Shown here piece by piece: positions 34,307-43,703 of a stretch of DNA of 64,000 nt. The first letter of the stretch is position 1, and each line of letters begins with the position of its first letter. The notes under the pieces were generated by a model. It worked only from the letters and a program-made list of their open reading frames with translations, did not search any database and had not been told where the DNA came from. Location: the NCBI GenBank assembly GCA_910583545.1, contig CAJTXM010000003.1, positions 79,306-143,305 of the forward strand, in the 5' to 3' direction. The stretch is from an uncultured Christensenella sp. (GTDB lineage: Bacteria; Bacillota; Clostridia; Christensenellales; Borkfalkiaceae). The position numbers were made by a program, and so were the translations under genes.

Positions 34307-35824
34307 ATGCAGAAAGTATCCGAATTGGATTACCTCAGAATGACGGGCAGACAGAAATTCTGTTACCGCTTCGTTTTATTCTTTCAGAACTTTCCGGTAC
34401 TGTTTCTGAATTTTTTCAGAGTAAAAATTCCGCAGTGGTTTATAAGGCAGGGTCGTAAAATAGCCGATATCGGTCTTACGATAGGCAGGGCAATGAAGTA
34501 CGGCGACTGGAAAACGCGCACTTCGTTCGTCGTGTTCGGCTTTTCCCAGCTTGCAAGAAAACAGTGGCTCAGAGGCGTGATGCAACTCGTATTCGAGGTC
34601 TTGTTCATTCTCTATATGGCTCTGTTCGGCGCTCAGTATCTGGGGCTTTTGGGAAGTTTAGGCACGGTAGAAACGACGTCGGTGAAAGACGAATACGGCT
34701 TCGAAGTCAAGATTGTCGGCGACAACAGCCTTTTGATTCTTCTGTACGGACTTCTTACAATTCTCTTTATTTTAGTCTTTGCGTACGTCTGGTATAAAAA
34801 TATCAAATCGGCGTACATTTCGCAGGAAATATGCGAAGCGGGACAGAAGCTCGAAACGGCTAAACAGGATATGGCGTCGCTCCTCGACGGTCAGTACCAC
34901 AAAACGCTTTTGGGAATACCTCTCGCAGGTCTTACAATCTTTACGATAATTCCCATAATCTTTATGATTTTCGTCGCGTTCACCAACTACGACGCAGGGC
35001 ATCAGCCCCCCGAAAAGCTGTTCACCTGGATAGGCTGGGACAACTTTGCGAAAGTCTTCAACGGTGAAATGGCGAAGGCGAGCAAGTTCGGCTATACGTT
35101 TGCAATGCTTCTGATGTGGACGGTGATATGGGCGTTCTTTGCAACTTTCTCGAACTACATTCTGGGAATGATAGTTTCTATCATCATCAACAAAAAGGGA
35201 ATACGCCTTAAAAAGCTGTGGCGAACGGTGCTTGTTATGACGATAGCCGTTCCTCAGTTTGTATCGCTTCTTTTAATGTCGCAGATGCTTGCCGACGGAG
35301 GCGCTATCAACGAGCTTTTGAGAAGTTGGGGCTTGATAGATACGCCTATTAAATTTTTAAGCGACGCAACGATAGCGAAAGTTACTATAATCGTCGTAAA
35401 TATATGGATAGGTATTCCGTATACGATGCTGATAACGACGGGTATTCTTATGAACATTCCCGAAGATTTATACGAGTCGGCGAGAATAGACGGCGCAGGT
35501 CCCGTAAAGGCGTTCTTCAAGATAACGCTTCCGTATATGCTTCACGTTACGGCGCCCTATCTCATAACTCAGTTTATAGGCAATTTGAACAACTTCAACG
35601 TAATATTCCTTCTGACGGGAGGAACTCCCACTTCTTCGGATTTCGCAGGTTCCGCAGGCAAAACCGACCTTCTTATAACCTGGCTCTACAAAATGGTTAT
35701 GCAGGATAAGGCTTACGGTATGGCTTCGGTCATAAGTATTCTTATGTTCGTTATCACGGCTGTTGTATCGCTTATCGTCTACAACAGATCCGGTTCAGTT
35801 AAAAACGAGGAGGAGTTTATGTGA
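34307..35824 (+). CDS. malF: Maltodextrin ABC transporter permease, MalF-like
   Basis: 505 residues, long N-terminal extension of about 150 residues with amphipathic and two membrane segments, then the six-helix permease core (from about 200: LLGIPLAGLTIFTIIPIIFM). The EAA loop that docks on the ATPase reads PEDLYESARIDGAGPVKAFF. It pairs with MalG. RBS CAGGAGG. Its TGA overlaps the malG start (TGATG). Confidence 0.92.
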   Translation: MQKVSELDYLRMTGRQKFCYRFVLFFQNFPVLFLNFFRVKIPQWFIRQGRKIADIGLTIGRAMKYGDWKTRTSFVVFGFSQLARKQWLRGVMQLVFEVLFILYMALFGAQYLGLLGSLGTVETTSVKDEYGFEVKIVGDNSLLILLYGLLTILFILVFAYVWYKNIKSAYISQEICEAGQKLETAKQDMASLLDGQYHKTLLGIPLAGLTIFTIIPIIFMIFVAFTNYDAGHQPPEKLFTWIGWDNFAKVFNGEMAKASKFGYTFAMLLMWTVIWAFFATFSNYILGMIVSIIINKKGIRLKKLWRTVLVMTIAVPQFVSLLLMSQMLADGGAINELLRSWGLIDTPIKFLSDATIAKVTIIVVNIWIGIPYTMLITTGILMNIPEDLYESARIDGAGPVKAFFKITLPYMLHVTAPYLITQFIGNLNNFNVIFLLTGGTPTSSDFAGSAGKTDLLITWLYKMVMQDKAYGMASVISILMFVITAVVSLIVYNRSGSVKNEEEFM

Positions 35825-36693
35825 TGGCTAAGAAATTACGCAGTAAAAAATCCGTAGAACGCGGTACCAACATTGCAATTTATATAATTCTGACTCTGAT
35901 AAGCATCATATGGCTGTTTCCCTTTTTGTACCTCGTAATTCAGTCTTTAAGGGGCGAGCAGGGAATTGCAACACCCTATTTCTGGCCCAAGCAGTGGACT
36001 TTCGATAACTATATCAAGCTGTTCACCGACAAGTCGATTTTCAACTTCCCCAAGTGGTACGGCACTACGCTTATTATTTCGGTAGTAGTGACTGTGGTGC
36101 AGACGGTCTTCGTGCTTGTCACAAGCTACGCGCTGTCAAGACTCCGTTTCAAAATGAGAAAGCCGTTGATGAATTTAATGCTTGTTTTAGGAATGTTCCC
36201 CGGCTTTATGTCGATGACGGCGGTGTATTTCCTTCTCAAACTTTTCGGTCTTACGCAGAATTTAAGCTTGGTCGGTCTGGTTTTAGTCTACGTCGCAAGC
36301 TCGTGTATGGGCTATTATATCAGCAAGGGCTTCTTCGACACTATTCCCAAATCGCTTGACGAAGCGGCGAGAATTGACGGCGCAAGCAGGCACAAGGTAT
36401 TTATCAAAATTATTTTACCGCTTGCAAAGCCCATAATCATCTACACCGTACTTACGGCGTTTATGGCGCCCTGGGGCGAGTATATGTTCGCATCTTTAAT
36501 GGCGTTCGGCGATCAGGACTATTACAATGTTGCAGTCGGACTTAAAGCAATGCTCGACAAGGAAGTCGCGTCTCAGTATTTCACGCGTTTCTGCGCGGCT
36601 TCGGTATTGATATCGATTCCTATAACCGCTCTGTTCTTCTGGTTGCAGAAGTACTACGTTCAGGGCGTGACCGGCGGATCGGTAAAGGGGTAA
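35824..36693 (+). CDS. malG: Maltodextrin ABC transporter permease, MalG-like
   Basis: 289 residues, six membrane helices, EAA loop PKSLDEAARIDGASRHKVF. The ATG at 35824 overlaps the malF stop; a GTG one codon earlier is possible. GAGGAGG lies inside the end of malF. Forms the channel with MalF, energised by the MsmX/UgpC-type ATPase at 38249. Confidence 0.92.
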   Translation: MAKKLRSKKSVERGTNIAIYIILTLISIIWLFPFLYLVIQSLRGEQGIATPYFWPKQWTFDNYIKLFTDKSIFNFPKWYGTTLIISVVVTVVQTVFVLVTSYALSRLRFKMRKPLMNLMLVLGMFPGFMSMTAVYFLLKLFGLTQNLSLVGLVLVYVASSCMGYYISKGFFDTIPKSLDEAARIDGASRHKVFIKIILPLAKPIIIYTVLTAFMAPWGEYMFASLMAFGDQDYYNVAVGLKAMLDKEVASQYFTRFCAASVLISIPITALFFWLQKYYVQGVTGGSVKG

Positions 36694-36696
36694 GTT

Positions 36697-38235
36697 ATGA
36701 AAAACAAATTTATGAAATTTTCCGCGGTGGCGCTCTGCGCCGCAACCGCCTGCGCGTCTGCTTTTACGTTTACCGCCTGCGGAGGAACGGATTATAATCT
36801 TTTGCAGGAAAACATAATAGACGACAACTACGATAATTATTATCAGATTTTCGTCCGTTCGTATTACGATACAGACGGCGACGGAATAGGCGATTTCAAC
36901 GGCGTTACCGAAAAACTCGACTATATCCGCGATATGGGATATACGGGAATATGGCTTATGCCTATTCATCCGAGTCCGAGCTATCACGGCTACGACGTGA
37001 CCGACTATTACGCAGTAAATTCCGATTTCGGCACTATGGCGGATTACGAAAATCTTGTAACAAAGGCGCACGAAAAGGGGATAAAAGTAATAATCGACCT
37101 CGTCGTGAACCATTCCTCCGATCAGCACCCCTGGTTTAAAGAGGGCGCGGCTTTCCGCAACGGACAGGGCGGAAGCTCAAAGTATTCAAGCTATTACAAC
37201 TGGTCTTCTACAGAACAGCCTAAGTACTCAAAGATAGGCAACGTCTATTACGAGTCGCAGTTCGATAAGAGTATGCCCGACTTCAATATAGAGGGTACGG
37301 CGCTCAGAGAGGAAGTCGGCAACATAATAAAATTCTGGATAGACGACAAAAAAACGGACGGTTTCCGTCTCGACGGCTGTTATTACTATTCGTCCGAAGG
37401 CACCGGCAAGAGCGCGGAGTTCTGCGAATTTATCCACGATACCGCGGTAAAATACAACGAAAACGCATATATCGTGGGCGAGTGCTGGGGACCTCCGAGA
37501 AGTATTTTAAAATCGACTTTTTATCAAAGCGGTGTGAACAGCTTCTTTGACTTCGAAGTAACGGGCGAAGTGGTCAAAGCCGTAAACAATAATTCGTCGA
37601 CAAGTATATGGAATTCGATAAATAAAAACTTCGATTCCGCCGACGGCAATATTGCGGCTCCGTTTCTGAGCAATCACGACAACGGCAAGGGCAGAGTAGC
37701 CGGTCAGGTCGGGCGCGAAGCCGACAAGATAAAGTTCGCCTACGGACTGCTGTCGATGTTTTCGGGTAATACCTTCACTTACTACGGCGACGAGATAGGT
37801 ATGACTGCCGTGAAGCCTCAAAGCGATCCCGATCTGAGAATAGGAATACTTTGGGACGATATTGAAAACGTCACGACCCCTCCGTTCGGCGCAAGCGAAA
37901 AATCCGAATACCTTTTCGGCAGCGTCAAGTCCCAGCAAAAAGACGAAAGCTCTATACTCAGTTACTACAAGCTCTGCAACAACGCGCGCAACGCGTTCCC
38001 TGCGCTTATGCGCGGAGTTCCCGAAAAAATTGATTACGACGACAGAGAAGTTCTTATTATGAAAAAGACGTATCAGGGACAGAGCGTGACGGTCGTCATC
38101 AATACGGGGCTCGGCGATAAGAAAGTAAACGGCGTTGAGGGAGCTCTTGCGCAGAGTATCTGCGTAGACGGCAATATCAGCAAAAAGGGTTCGGCATTGA
38201 AGATGCCTGCGCGTTCGATTGCGATTTTAACTTAA
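36697..38235 (+). CDS. GH13 alpha-amylase-family lipoprotein
   Basis: 512 residues with lipobox TFTACGG. GH13 barrel: YYQIFVRSYYDTDGDGIGD, IWLMPIHPSPSYHGYDVTDY, VIIDLVVNHSSDQHPWF, nucleophile Asp226 (GFRLDGC), acid Glu262 (IVGECWG) and Asp328 (FLSNHDN). Similar to secreted alpha-amylases and neopullulanases of the oligo-1,6-glucosidase/amylase type. It starts 3 bp after malG, inside the transporter operon, so it likely trims oligosaccharides at the cell surface for uptake. Exact linkage preference cannot be read. Confidence 0.9.
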   Translation: MKNKFMKFSAVALCAATACASAFTFTACGGTDYNLLQENIIDDNYDNYYQIFVRSYYDTDGDGIGDFNGVTEKLDYIRDMGYTGIWLMPIHPSPSYHGYDVTDYYAVNSDFGTMADYENLVTKAHEKGIKVIIDLVVNHSSDQHPWFKEGAAFRNGQGGSSKYSSYYNWSSTEQPKYSKIGNVYYESQFDKSMPDFNIEGTALREEVGNIIKFWIDDKKTDGFRLDGCYYYSSEGTGKSAEFCEFIHDTAVKYNENAYIVGECWGPPRSILKSTFYQSGVNSFFDFEVTGEVVKAVNNNSSTSIWNSINKNFDSADGNIAAPFLSNHDNGKGRVAGQVGREADKIKFAYGLLSMFSGNTFTYYGDEIGMTAVKPQSDPDLRIGILWDDIENVTTPPFGASEKSEYLFGSVKSQQKDESSILSYYKLCNNARNAFPALMRGVPEKIDYDDREVLIMKKTYQGQSVTVVINTGLGDKKVNGVEGALAQSICVDGNISKKGSALKMPARSIAILT

Positions 38236-38248
38236 AAGGGGTAAATTT

Positions 38249-40150
38249 ATGGCAGGATTAAATTTAAAACATATATATAAGGTCTATCCTAACGGAACCA
38301 AAGCCGTAAACGATTTCAATATGGAAATCGAGGATAAGGAATTCATAGTATTCGTAGGACCCTCCGGCTGCGGAAAATCCACCACGCTGAGAATGATAGC
38401 GGGTTTGGAAGATATCAGCGCAGGCGAGCTTACGATAGGCGATATGATAGTCAACGACGTCGAGCCCAAGGACAGGGATATCGCAATGGTATTCCAGAAC
38501 TACGCGCTGTATCCGCATATGACGGTCTATGAAAATATCGCGTTCGGTTTAAGGCTGAGAAAAATGCCCAAGGACGAGATACACAGGCGCGTAACCGAAG
38601 CGGCGGAAATTTTGGGTATAACGGAGTATTTAAGTAAAAAGCCGAAGGAGATGTCGGGCGGTCAGCGTCAGAGAGTTTCGCTCGGCAGAGCTATCGTGCG
38701 TGAACCGAAAGTAATGCTTCTGGACGAACCGCTTTCAAACCTTGACGCCAAGCTGAGAACGCAGATGCGCGCAGAGATAGCCAAACTGCACGCAAAGCTC
38801 AACACTACTTTTATCTACGTCACTCACGACCAGATAGAGGCTATGACGATGGGTACGCGCATAGTCGTAATGAAAAACGGCTTCGTACAGCAGATAGACA
38901 CCCCCAAAAATCTTTACGTCTACCCTGCAAACAAATTCGTCGCAGGCTTTATCGGCACACCGCAGATGAACTTTTTCGAGGGCACGCTCAAAAAGAAGGG
39001 CGAGGAAGTGGAGATATGCTTCGACTATTCCGACGCGAAAGTCACCGTTCCTTATTCTATGCTTTACAAGGTGCGCCCTTCGTTCCTCAACGGCGATAAG
39101 AAAGTGTATATAGGACTGCGCGCGGAAAACATTTCGCTTAACCGCGACGAGGTCAAAAACAGCAAGACTAAAATCAAAGTCAAAGTTTCGCACAAGGAAG
39201 AGCTGGGCAATCAGACGCTCGTCTACGGCGATATAAATATGGACGGCGACGGCTATACCGAGAGCTCGACGAGAATTATAATCGAGGCAGGCAGCGACGT
39301 TGAGTTGAAGGCGGGAGATATTCTGGACGCGGCTCTCGATATGAACAAAGTCCATCTTTTCGATAAGGAAACAGAGGACAGCATTCTTCCGAGAATACCC
39401 GAATACAACTTCGTCGACTGTTCCGTCAAGGGCGGTTTGCTGACTTTCCTTGAAAACAGTATCCAGCTTCCTCCTGCAATTACCTGCGGTGACGGCAAGT
39501 ACGAACTTTTAATTCCCTCCGACGCAATTTCGTTCGGCGGAAATATAGAAGTGAACGTCGCCTCTTCCGAAGTTATTAACGGCAAAATTCTCGTTTCGTT
39601 CGAAGTCGGCGGGAGAAGAATGTTCGCCGTTTCGGAAGGAGAAATCAAAAAGGGCAAGAAGAAGATTTCCATCGATTTAAAACGCATTTCGTTCTTGAAA
39701 GACGGCGAAACGGCAGTTTCGGCAATGCCTGACAAGGTTGTTATGAAGGGCAGACTTATCAAGGAAAAGGTTGTCGAAGAGGTCGAAAAAGACGGCAGGA
39801 CTAAAAAAGCCAAAGTCGTTAAATTCTTCCTCGGTATCGGCGACGCGAAATTTGCGGCTCCCGATGACACGGCTAAAAAGCTTATTTCCGCAATGGGAGT
39901 AAAAAAGGCGTTCACGGAAGAGCTGCGGTATGAGTGCGGTCCTTATGACCTCAAATTCGCGGACAACGGGATTTCGGGCGAAGCCGTCAATACCGCGGAT
40001 TACGGCAAAGAAAAATTCTCCGAAGTTAAAATCGGCGGAGAAACGGCATATATATATACCGAAGAGGAAAGGGAGGGAGCCGTGCATTTAGTTCCCGATA
40101 TAGATAAACTTGCCGTCATTATGGCGGAAAAAGATATCAGAATAATTTAA
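38249..40150 (+). CDS. Sugar ABC transporter ATPase (MsmX/UgpC type) with long C-terminal extension
   Basis: Residues 1-235 are the ATPase: Walker A GPSGCGKST with Lys43, Q loop MVFQNYALYPHMT, signature MSGGQRQRVSLGRA, Walker B VMLLDEPLSNLD and H loop YVTHDQIEAMTM. Residues about 240-385 hold the usual MalK-like beta-rich regulatory/TOBE part ending around KVHLFDKETEDSI. Family members stop near 365-385 residues; this one continues to 633, with a further 245 residues rich in beta strands and lysine (IKKGKKKISIDLKRISF, HLVPDIDKLAVIMAEKDIRI). The extension has no motif I know. Last gene of the operon, followed by a strong terminator. It energises MalFG. Confidence 0.9.
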   Translation: MAGLNLKHIYKVYPNGTKAVNDFNMEIEDKEFIVFVGPSGCGKSTTLRMIAGLEDISAGELTIGDMIVNDVEPKDRDIAMVFQNYALYPHMTVYENIAFGLRLRKMPKDEIHRRVTEAAEILGITEYLSKKPKEMSGGQRQRVSLGRAIVREPKVMLLDEPLSNLDAKLRTQMRAEIAKLHAKLNTTFIYVTHDQIEAMTMGTRIVVMKNGFVQQIDTPKNLYVYPANKFVAGFIGTPQMNFFEGTLKKKGEEVEICFDYSDAKVTVPYSMLYKVRPSFLNGDKKVYIGLRAENISLNRDEVKNSKTKIKVKVSHKEELGNQTLVYGDINMDGDGYTESSTRIIIEAGSDVELKAGDILDAALDMNKVHLFDKETEDSILPRIPEYNFVDCSVKGGLLTFLENSIQLPPAITCGDGKYELLIPSDAISFGGNIEVNVASSEVINGKILVSFEVGGRRMFAVSEGEIKKGKKKISIDLKRISFLKDGETAVSAMPDKVVMKGRLIKEKVVEEVEKDGRTKKAKVVKFFLGIGDAKFAAPDDTAKKLISAMGVKKAFTEELRYECGPYDLKFADNGISGEAVNTADYGKEKFSEVKIGGETAYIYTEEEREGAVHLVPDIDKLAVIMAEKDIRII

Positions 40151-40178
40151 GTTCATTCGGATTTCGTTCATCTTTTTT

Positions 40179-40215
40179 TCAGTCCGCGCTTTCAAAGCGC
40201 GGACTGAATTTTTTT
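40179..40215 (+). terminator. Terminator of the maltodextrin operon
   Basis: TTCAGTCCGCGCTTT/AAAGCGCGGACTGAA, then seven T. Confidence 0.93.
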
Positions 40216-40293
40216 AAACGCCGTTTGACAAGTAAACTGCTTTCCGCTATAATAAAATAAAAAATGCGTATACGCTTTAAACGGAGGATATTA

Positions 40294-41265
40294 ATGGAAC
40301 AGCTATTGTTGAAGGCCTGCCAGAACGGACAGAAAGGGGTTGTGCTTGCATTCTTGAAAAAAGACGGACTCAATGTGAATGCCGTTGACGGCGAGGGATA
40401 TTCCTCTCTCCATTACGCTTGCCTCAAAGGCTATAAGGATATAGTTAAATTACTTCTGGAAAAGGGTGCGGACGTCGGCGCTGTTTCAAACCGCAGCGTA
40501 ACTCCTTTTCAGCTTGCTTGCGTAAGCGGCAACAAAGAGATTATAAAACTGCTTCTCGACGCGGGTGCGGATATAAACGCTACGGATAAAGTCGGCAAGA
40601 CCGCGCTTATTTATGCGTTGGAGGCGCGCAAATCCGACGCCGCAAAGTATCTTTTAGAGCTTGGCATCGACGCCGATATCGCGGACAATAACGGTCGCAA
40701 AGCCATCGACTACGCTAACGCGTTCGGGCTCGTGCAGATAATAGAGGCTATGTCGTCAACGTCGGAGAACAGAGATTCGAGCGGCAACACTTCGCTTCAT
40801 CAGGCCTGCTATAACGGCCAGTCGGAAGTTGTTAAAGCTATGCTTGCCAAAAACAAATCGGATATCAACGCCCGTAACGACTTTAAGCGCACTCCGCTGT
40901 GCATCGCGTGCGACGAGGACAATTTACTCATAGCCGAGCTGCTTATCGACGCGGGCGCAGACGTGAATTTAAGCGGTCAATACGGCAACACTCCTTTGCA
41001 CAGCGCATCGTATAACGGCAACGAAAAACTCGTTAAACGCCTGATAGCGTGCGGTGCGAAAATCAATGAGCGCAACGAAAACGGCGAAACCGCGCTTATT
41101 ATTTCGTCGGCAAAGGGTTATAACTTCATAGCCGCCTTTTTGCTTGAAAAAGGCGCGGACTTCACTTGCGCGGATATTTCGGGTCACACCGCTTTGTACT
41201 ACGCTACAGAAAAGGGCTTTAACGACATAGTCGAAAAGCTGATAATTGCAGGCGCGGAAAGCTAA
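40294..41265 (+). CDS. Ankyrin-repeat protein 1
   Basis: 323 residues from ATG 40294 (GGAGG 6 nt upstream; the ATG at 40264 lacks a site). Nearly the whole length is ankyrin repeats of about 33 residues (for example GYSSLHYACLKGYKDIVKLL, GNTPLHSASYNGNEKLVKRL, GHTALYYATEKGFNDIVEKL), about nine in total. No signal peptide or membrane segment, so it is probably a cytoplasmic protein-binding scaffold. The partner is unknown. Followed after 12 bp by a second ankyrin gene. Confidence 0.92.
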   Translation: MEQLLLKACQNGQKGVVLAFLKKDGLNVNAVDGEGYSSLHYACLKGYKDIVKLLLEKGADVGAVSNRSVTPFQLACVSGNKEIIKLLLDAGADINATDKVGKTALIYALEARKSDAAKYLLELGIDADIADNNGRKAIDYANAFGLVQIIEAMSSTSENRDSSGNTSLHQACYNGQSEVVKAMLAKNKSDINARNDFKRTPLCIACDEDNLLIAELLIDAGADVNLSGQYGNTPLHSASYNGNEKLVKRLIACGAKINERNENGETALIISSAKGYNFIAAFLLEKGADFTCADISGHTALYYATEKGFNDIVEKLIIAGAES

Positions 41266-41277
41266 AAGGTGACGGGA

Positions 41278-43326
41278 ATGAATATAAACGAATTAAACGA
41301 TTTACTCGTTAAATCGGCGGAAGGCAGAAACGGCAAATGCGTAGCCTGGTGGGACGAAGATCCCGAAGGAACGTACAGATATATTTTATTCAGAAAAGAG
41401 GAAGTCGCGGAAATCGAAGATTGCGTCGGATCGGCTCAGCCGTCCGTATTATCTGCGCACTGCGGAACGAACGGCTTCACTCTCTTTCATCTGCTCGTAT
41501 GGCATAACTTATACGGTGCAGTCGAGGACGTTCTTAAAAGAAAAGCCGTTGACCCCGATATTACCGACGGCAAAGGCAGGGGGATAACCGCGCTTATGCT
41601 TGCGTGCTGCGTCGCTAACTTTAAAATGGCGAAGCTTCTTTTGGAAAACGGCGCAAGCGAAACCGTTACCGATGCGGACGGAAGAGGGTGCTTTCACTAT
41701 CTGACCGGCGTGTGCACTGGGCTTACGCAGTCCTACCGCTGTAAGGAAAAGACGTATAAACAGCGCGGGCTTATAGCGGGAATTTTAACGCAGGGCGTTA
41801 ACGTTATGGATAACGAAAATAAAACTCCGCTTTTGAAAATGCTCACCTCGCAGGATAGTAGTATTTCGTATTCGCTTATAGATGCGTTCATAAAAAAGGG
41901 CGCGGACTGCAATTTTATCGACGGCGAAGGTAATACTCTTTTACATATTGCAATAAAGAACAGACACTTCACCTCCGCGCTGCGGTTGATTAACGGCGAA
42001 ACCGTAAACGCCGTAAATAACGCAGGCGAGACTCCGTTGAAGCTTGCAAAGCAATTCTACTGCGAAGGGCTTTGCATCGCGCTCAGGGATAAGGGGGCGG
42101 AATGCGACGCCGCGGAGAAGAGGACTGATCTGAAAAAACTTACGACTATGGCTTCAAACGCCTTTGCTTGCGGTAACGAAATCGACGGGTTAGGCATTGC
42201 ACTGTATCTTGCGGAAAAAATTATAAAATCCGCCGACAGCGACGACGATGACGAAGTCGGTTGTATCGCGGATCTGTTTTTCAATGCGCTCAGCGCAGAC
42301 GAAAACTGCTCCGTACTCGACGCCTGCGTTGCGGCGAAGATAAGCTTTACTCAAAAATACACTACGCGCGGTACGGCGTGGTGTTTAAGGGATAAATGTT
42401 TTTCAGTCCGTGCAGGACTGAAAGCCGTCGAAAAGCTTTCCTCGCTCGGCGTCGATCTTAACTCGGCGGTCGTCGAGGGCAAGACGCCGGCAAATATAAT
42501 TGCGGGGCTGAACGAGCCGAATCTTTTCAGCAACGAAAGGTGTACCTATTTCGAGGACACGGTCAGATATTTCAGTACGGAGAGTATGACCAGGCTCGAC
42601 AACGACGGAACCTCGGCTATGCACCTTGCGGCGTCACGGGGACACGCGGAAATGCTGAAAGCGATGATAAATGCCGGTGCGGATATAAACGTGACGCAGG
42701 ACGCGCCGTCGGAGGCAGGCAACACGCCGCTTCATATCGCGTGCCTTAATCGCAAAGTCGAATGTGTAAAGGCTCTCGTTGAAAACGGTGCGGACGAAAG
42801 CGTTTGCAACGTCAAGGGCGAAACCGCCGCCCATACGCTCTTTTCTAAATTATCAAAACGCTGCTCCGGCTTGAACGATAACGATGAGAAATATTGTAAA
42901 CAGATATTAAGTTTTTTAAAAAATACCGACGCGCAGAGAAACGACGGAAGAACGCCGCTTATGCTTCTGCAATTTTGCAATATAAATTTAATCAGAGCGG
43001 TGCAGAGCTTAATTCTCGACGGCGGTGCGGACGTCAATAAAACCGACGACTACGGCAGGACTGCGTTAATTATTGCGGCGGACGAGCATTGTTTTAAAGA
43101 AACGGTCAAAGAACTCGTTATCGCCGGCGCGGACGTGAACGCGGCGGACAAGAGCGGCAAGACCGCCTTGCACTACGCTTTGAGATACGGCTCGCAGGAC
43201 GTGGCGCGATATTTAATCAAAAAGGGCGCGGACTATAACAGGGCGGACAACAACGGCGTTACGCCGGTTGAGATAGCGGCTGAAAGCGGCTATGAAGAGG
43301 TGCTGGAGCTTACAACCGATATTTGA
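41278..43326 (+). CDS. Ankyrin-repeat protein 2 with non-repeat N-terminal domain
   Basis: 682 residues from ATG 41278 (a GTG at 41269 is the alternative). The first ~60 residues (KCVAWWDEDPEGTYRYILFR) are not ankyrin. Repeats then run in blocks about 65-290 and 440-680 (GTSAMHLAASRGHAEMLKAM, GNTPLHIACLNRKVECVKAL, GKTALHYALRYGSQDVARYL), with a helical insert of about 100 residues between. No export signal. Probably an operon with ankyrin protein 1; ends at a terminator. Confidence 0.9.
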   Translation: MNINELNDLLVKSAEGRNGKCVAWWDEDPEGTYRYILFRKEEVAEIEDCVGSAQPSVLSAHCGTNGFTLFHLLVWHNLYGAVEDVLKRKAVDPDITDGKGRGITALMLACCVANFKMAKLLLENGASETVTDADGRGCFHYLTGVCTGLTQSYRCKEKTYKQRGLIAGILTQGVNVMDNENKTPLLKMLTSQDSSISYSLIDAFIKKGADCNFIDGEGNTLLHIAIKNRHFTSALRLINGETVNAVNNAGETPLKLAKQFYCEGLCIALRDKGAECDAAEKRTDLKKLTTMASNAFACGNEIDGLGIALYLAEKIIKSADSDDDDEVGCIADLFFNALSADENCSVLDACVAAKISFTQKYTTRGTAWCLRDKCFSVRAGLKAVEKLSSLGVDLNSAVVEGKTPANIIAGLNEPNLFSNERCTYFEDTVRYFSTESMTRLDNDGTSAMHLAASRGHAEMLKAMINAGADINVTQDAPSEAGNTPLHIACLNRKVECVKALVENGADESVCNVKGETAAHTLFSKLSKRCSGLNDNDEKYCKQILSFLKNTDAQRNDGRTPLMLLQFCNINLIRAVQSLILDGGADVNKTDDYGRTALIIAADEHCFKETVKELVIAGADVNAADKSGKTALHYALRYGSQDVARYLIKKGADYNRADNNGVTPVEIAAESGYEEVLELTTDI

Positions 43327-43340
43327 AATTTAAATAATGA

Positions 43341-43380
43341 GCGGACACGTTTTTAAAAAACGGGTTCGCTTTCGTTTTTT
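43341..43380 (+). terminator. Terminator of the ankyrin pair
   Basis: GCGGACACGTTTTT pairs with AAAAACGGGTTCGC (mismatches allowed), followed by TTTCGTTTTTT. Confidence 0.7.
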
Positions 43381-43650
43381 ATGTTCATAATAGAGTTGAT
43401 GTTTTACGAAAAGGTTTACGTTGCGGTTTATCTGAAAGTCAGCGCAGAGGGCGTTATGAAGCCCGTTTGCGTGGAATGGTCGGACGGGACTTGCTATAAA
43501 ATAGATAAAATCCTCGACGAGAGAAACGCTCCGCCCGAACACACGGGCGGAGTGCTTACGCGCAGGTACAGCGTAATTATAAACGGCAAAGTAAGGGTCG
43601 TTTATTTCGAAAAACACTCCGGCAGGTGGTTTGTGGAAAAGGCGGTTTAA
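43381..43650 (+). CDS. Small hypothetical protein (89 residues or fewer)
   Basis: Starts at ATG 43381 directly at the end of a T-run, or more likely at ATG 43399 (MFYEKVYVAVYLKVSAEG, 83 residues). Neither has a good ribosome site. The text has an antiparallel-strand pattern (KPVCVEWSDGTCYKIDKI, TRRYSVIINGKVRVVYF, GRWFVEKAV), like small beta proteins of about 80 residues common in Clostridia. No function is known. Codon use matches its neighbours, so it is probably real. Confidence 0.6.
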   Translation: MFIIELMFYEKVYVAVYLKVSAEGVMKPVCVEWSDGTCYKIDKILDERNAPPEHTGGVLTRRYSVIINGKVRVVYFEKHSGRWFVEKAV

Positions 43651-43703
43651 TTAAGGCGGAAAAGGTTAAAAATCAGTTTAAATAATATATAAGGGTATTT
43701 TAA

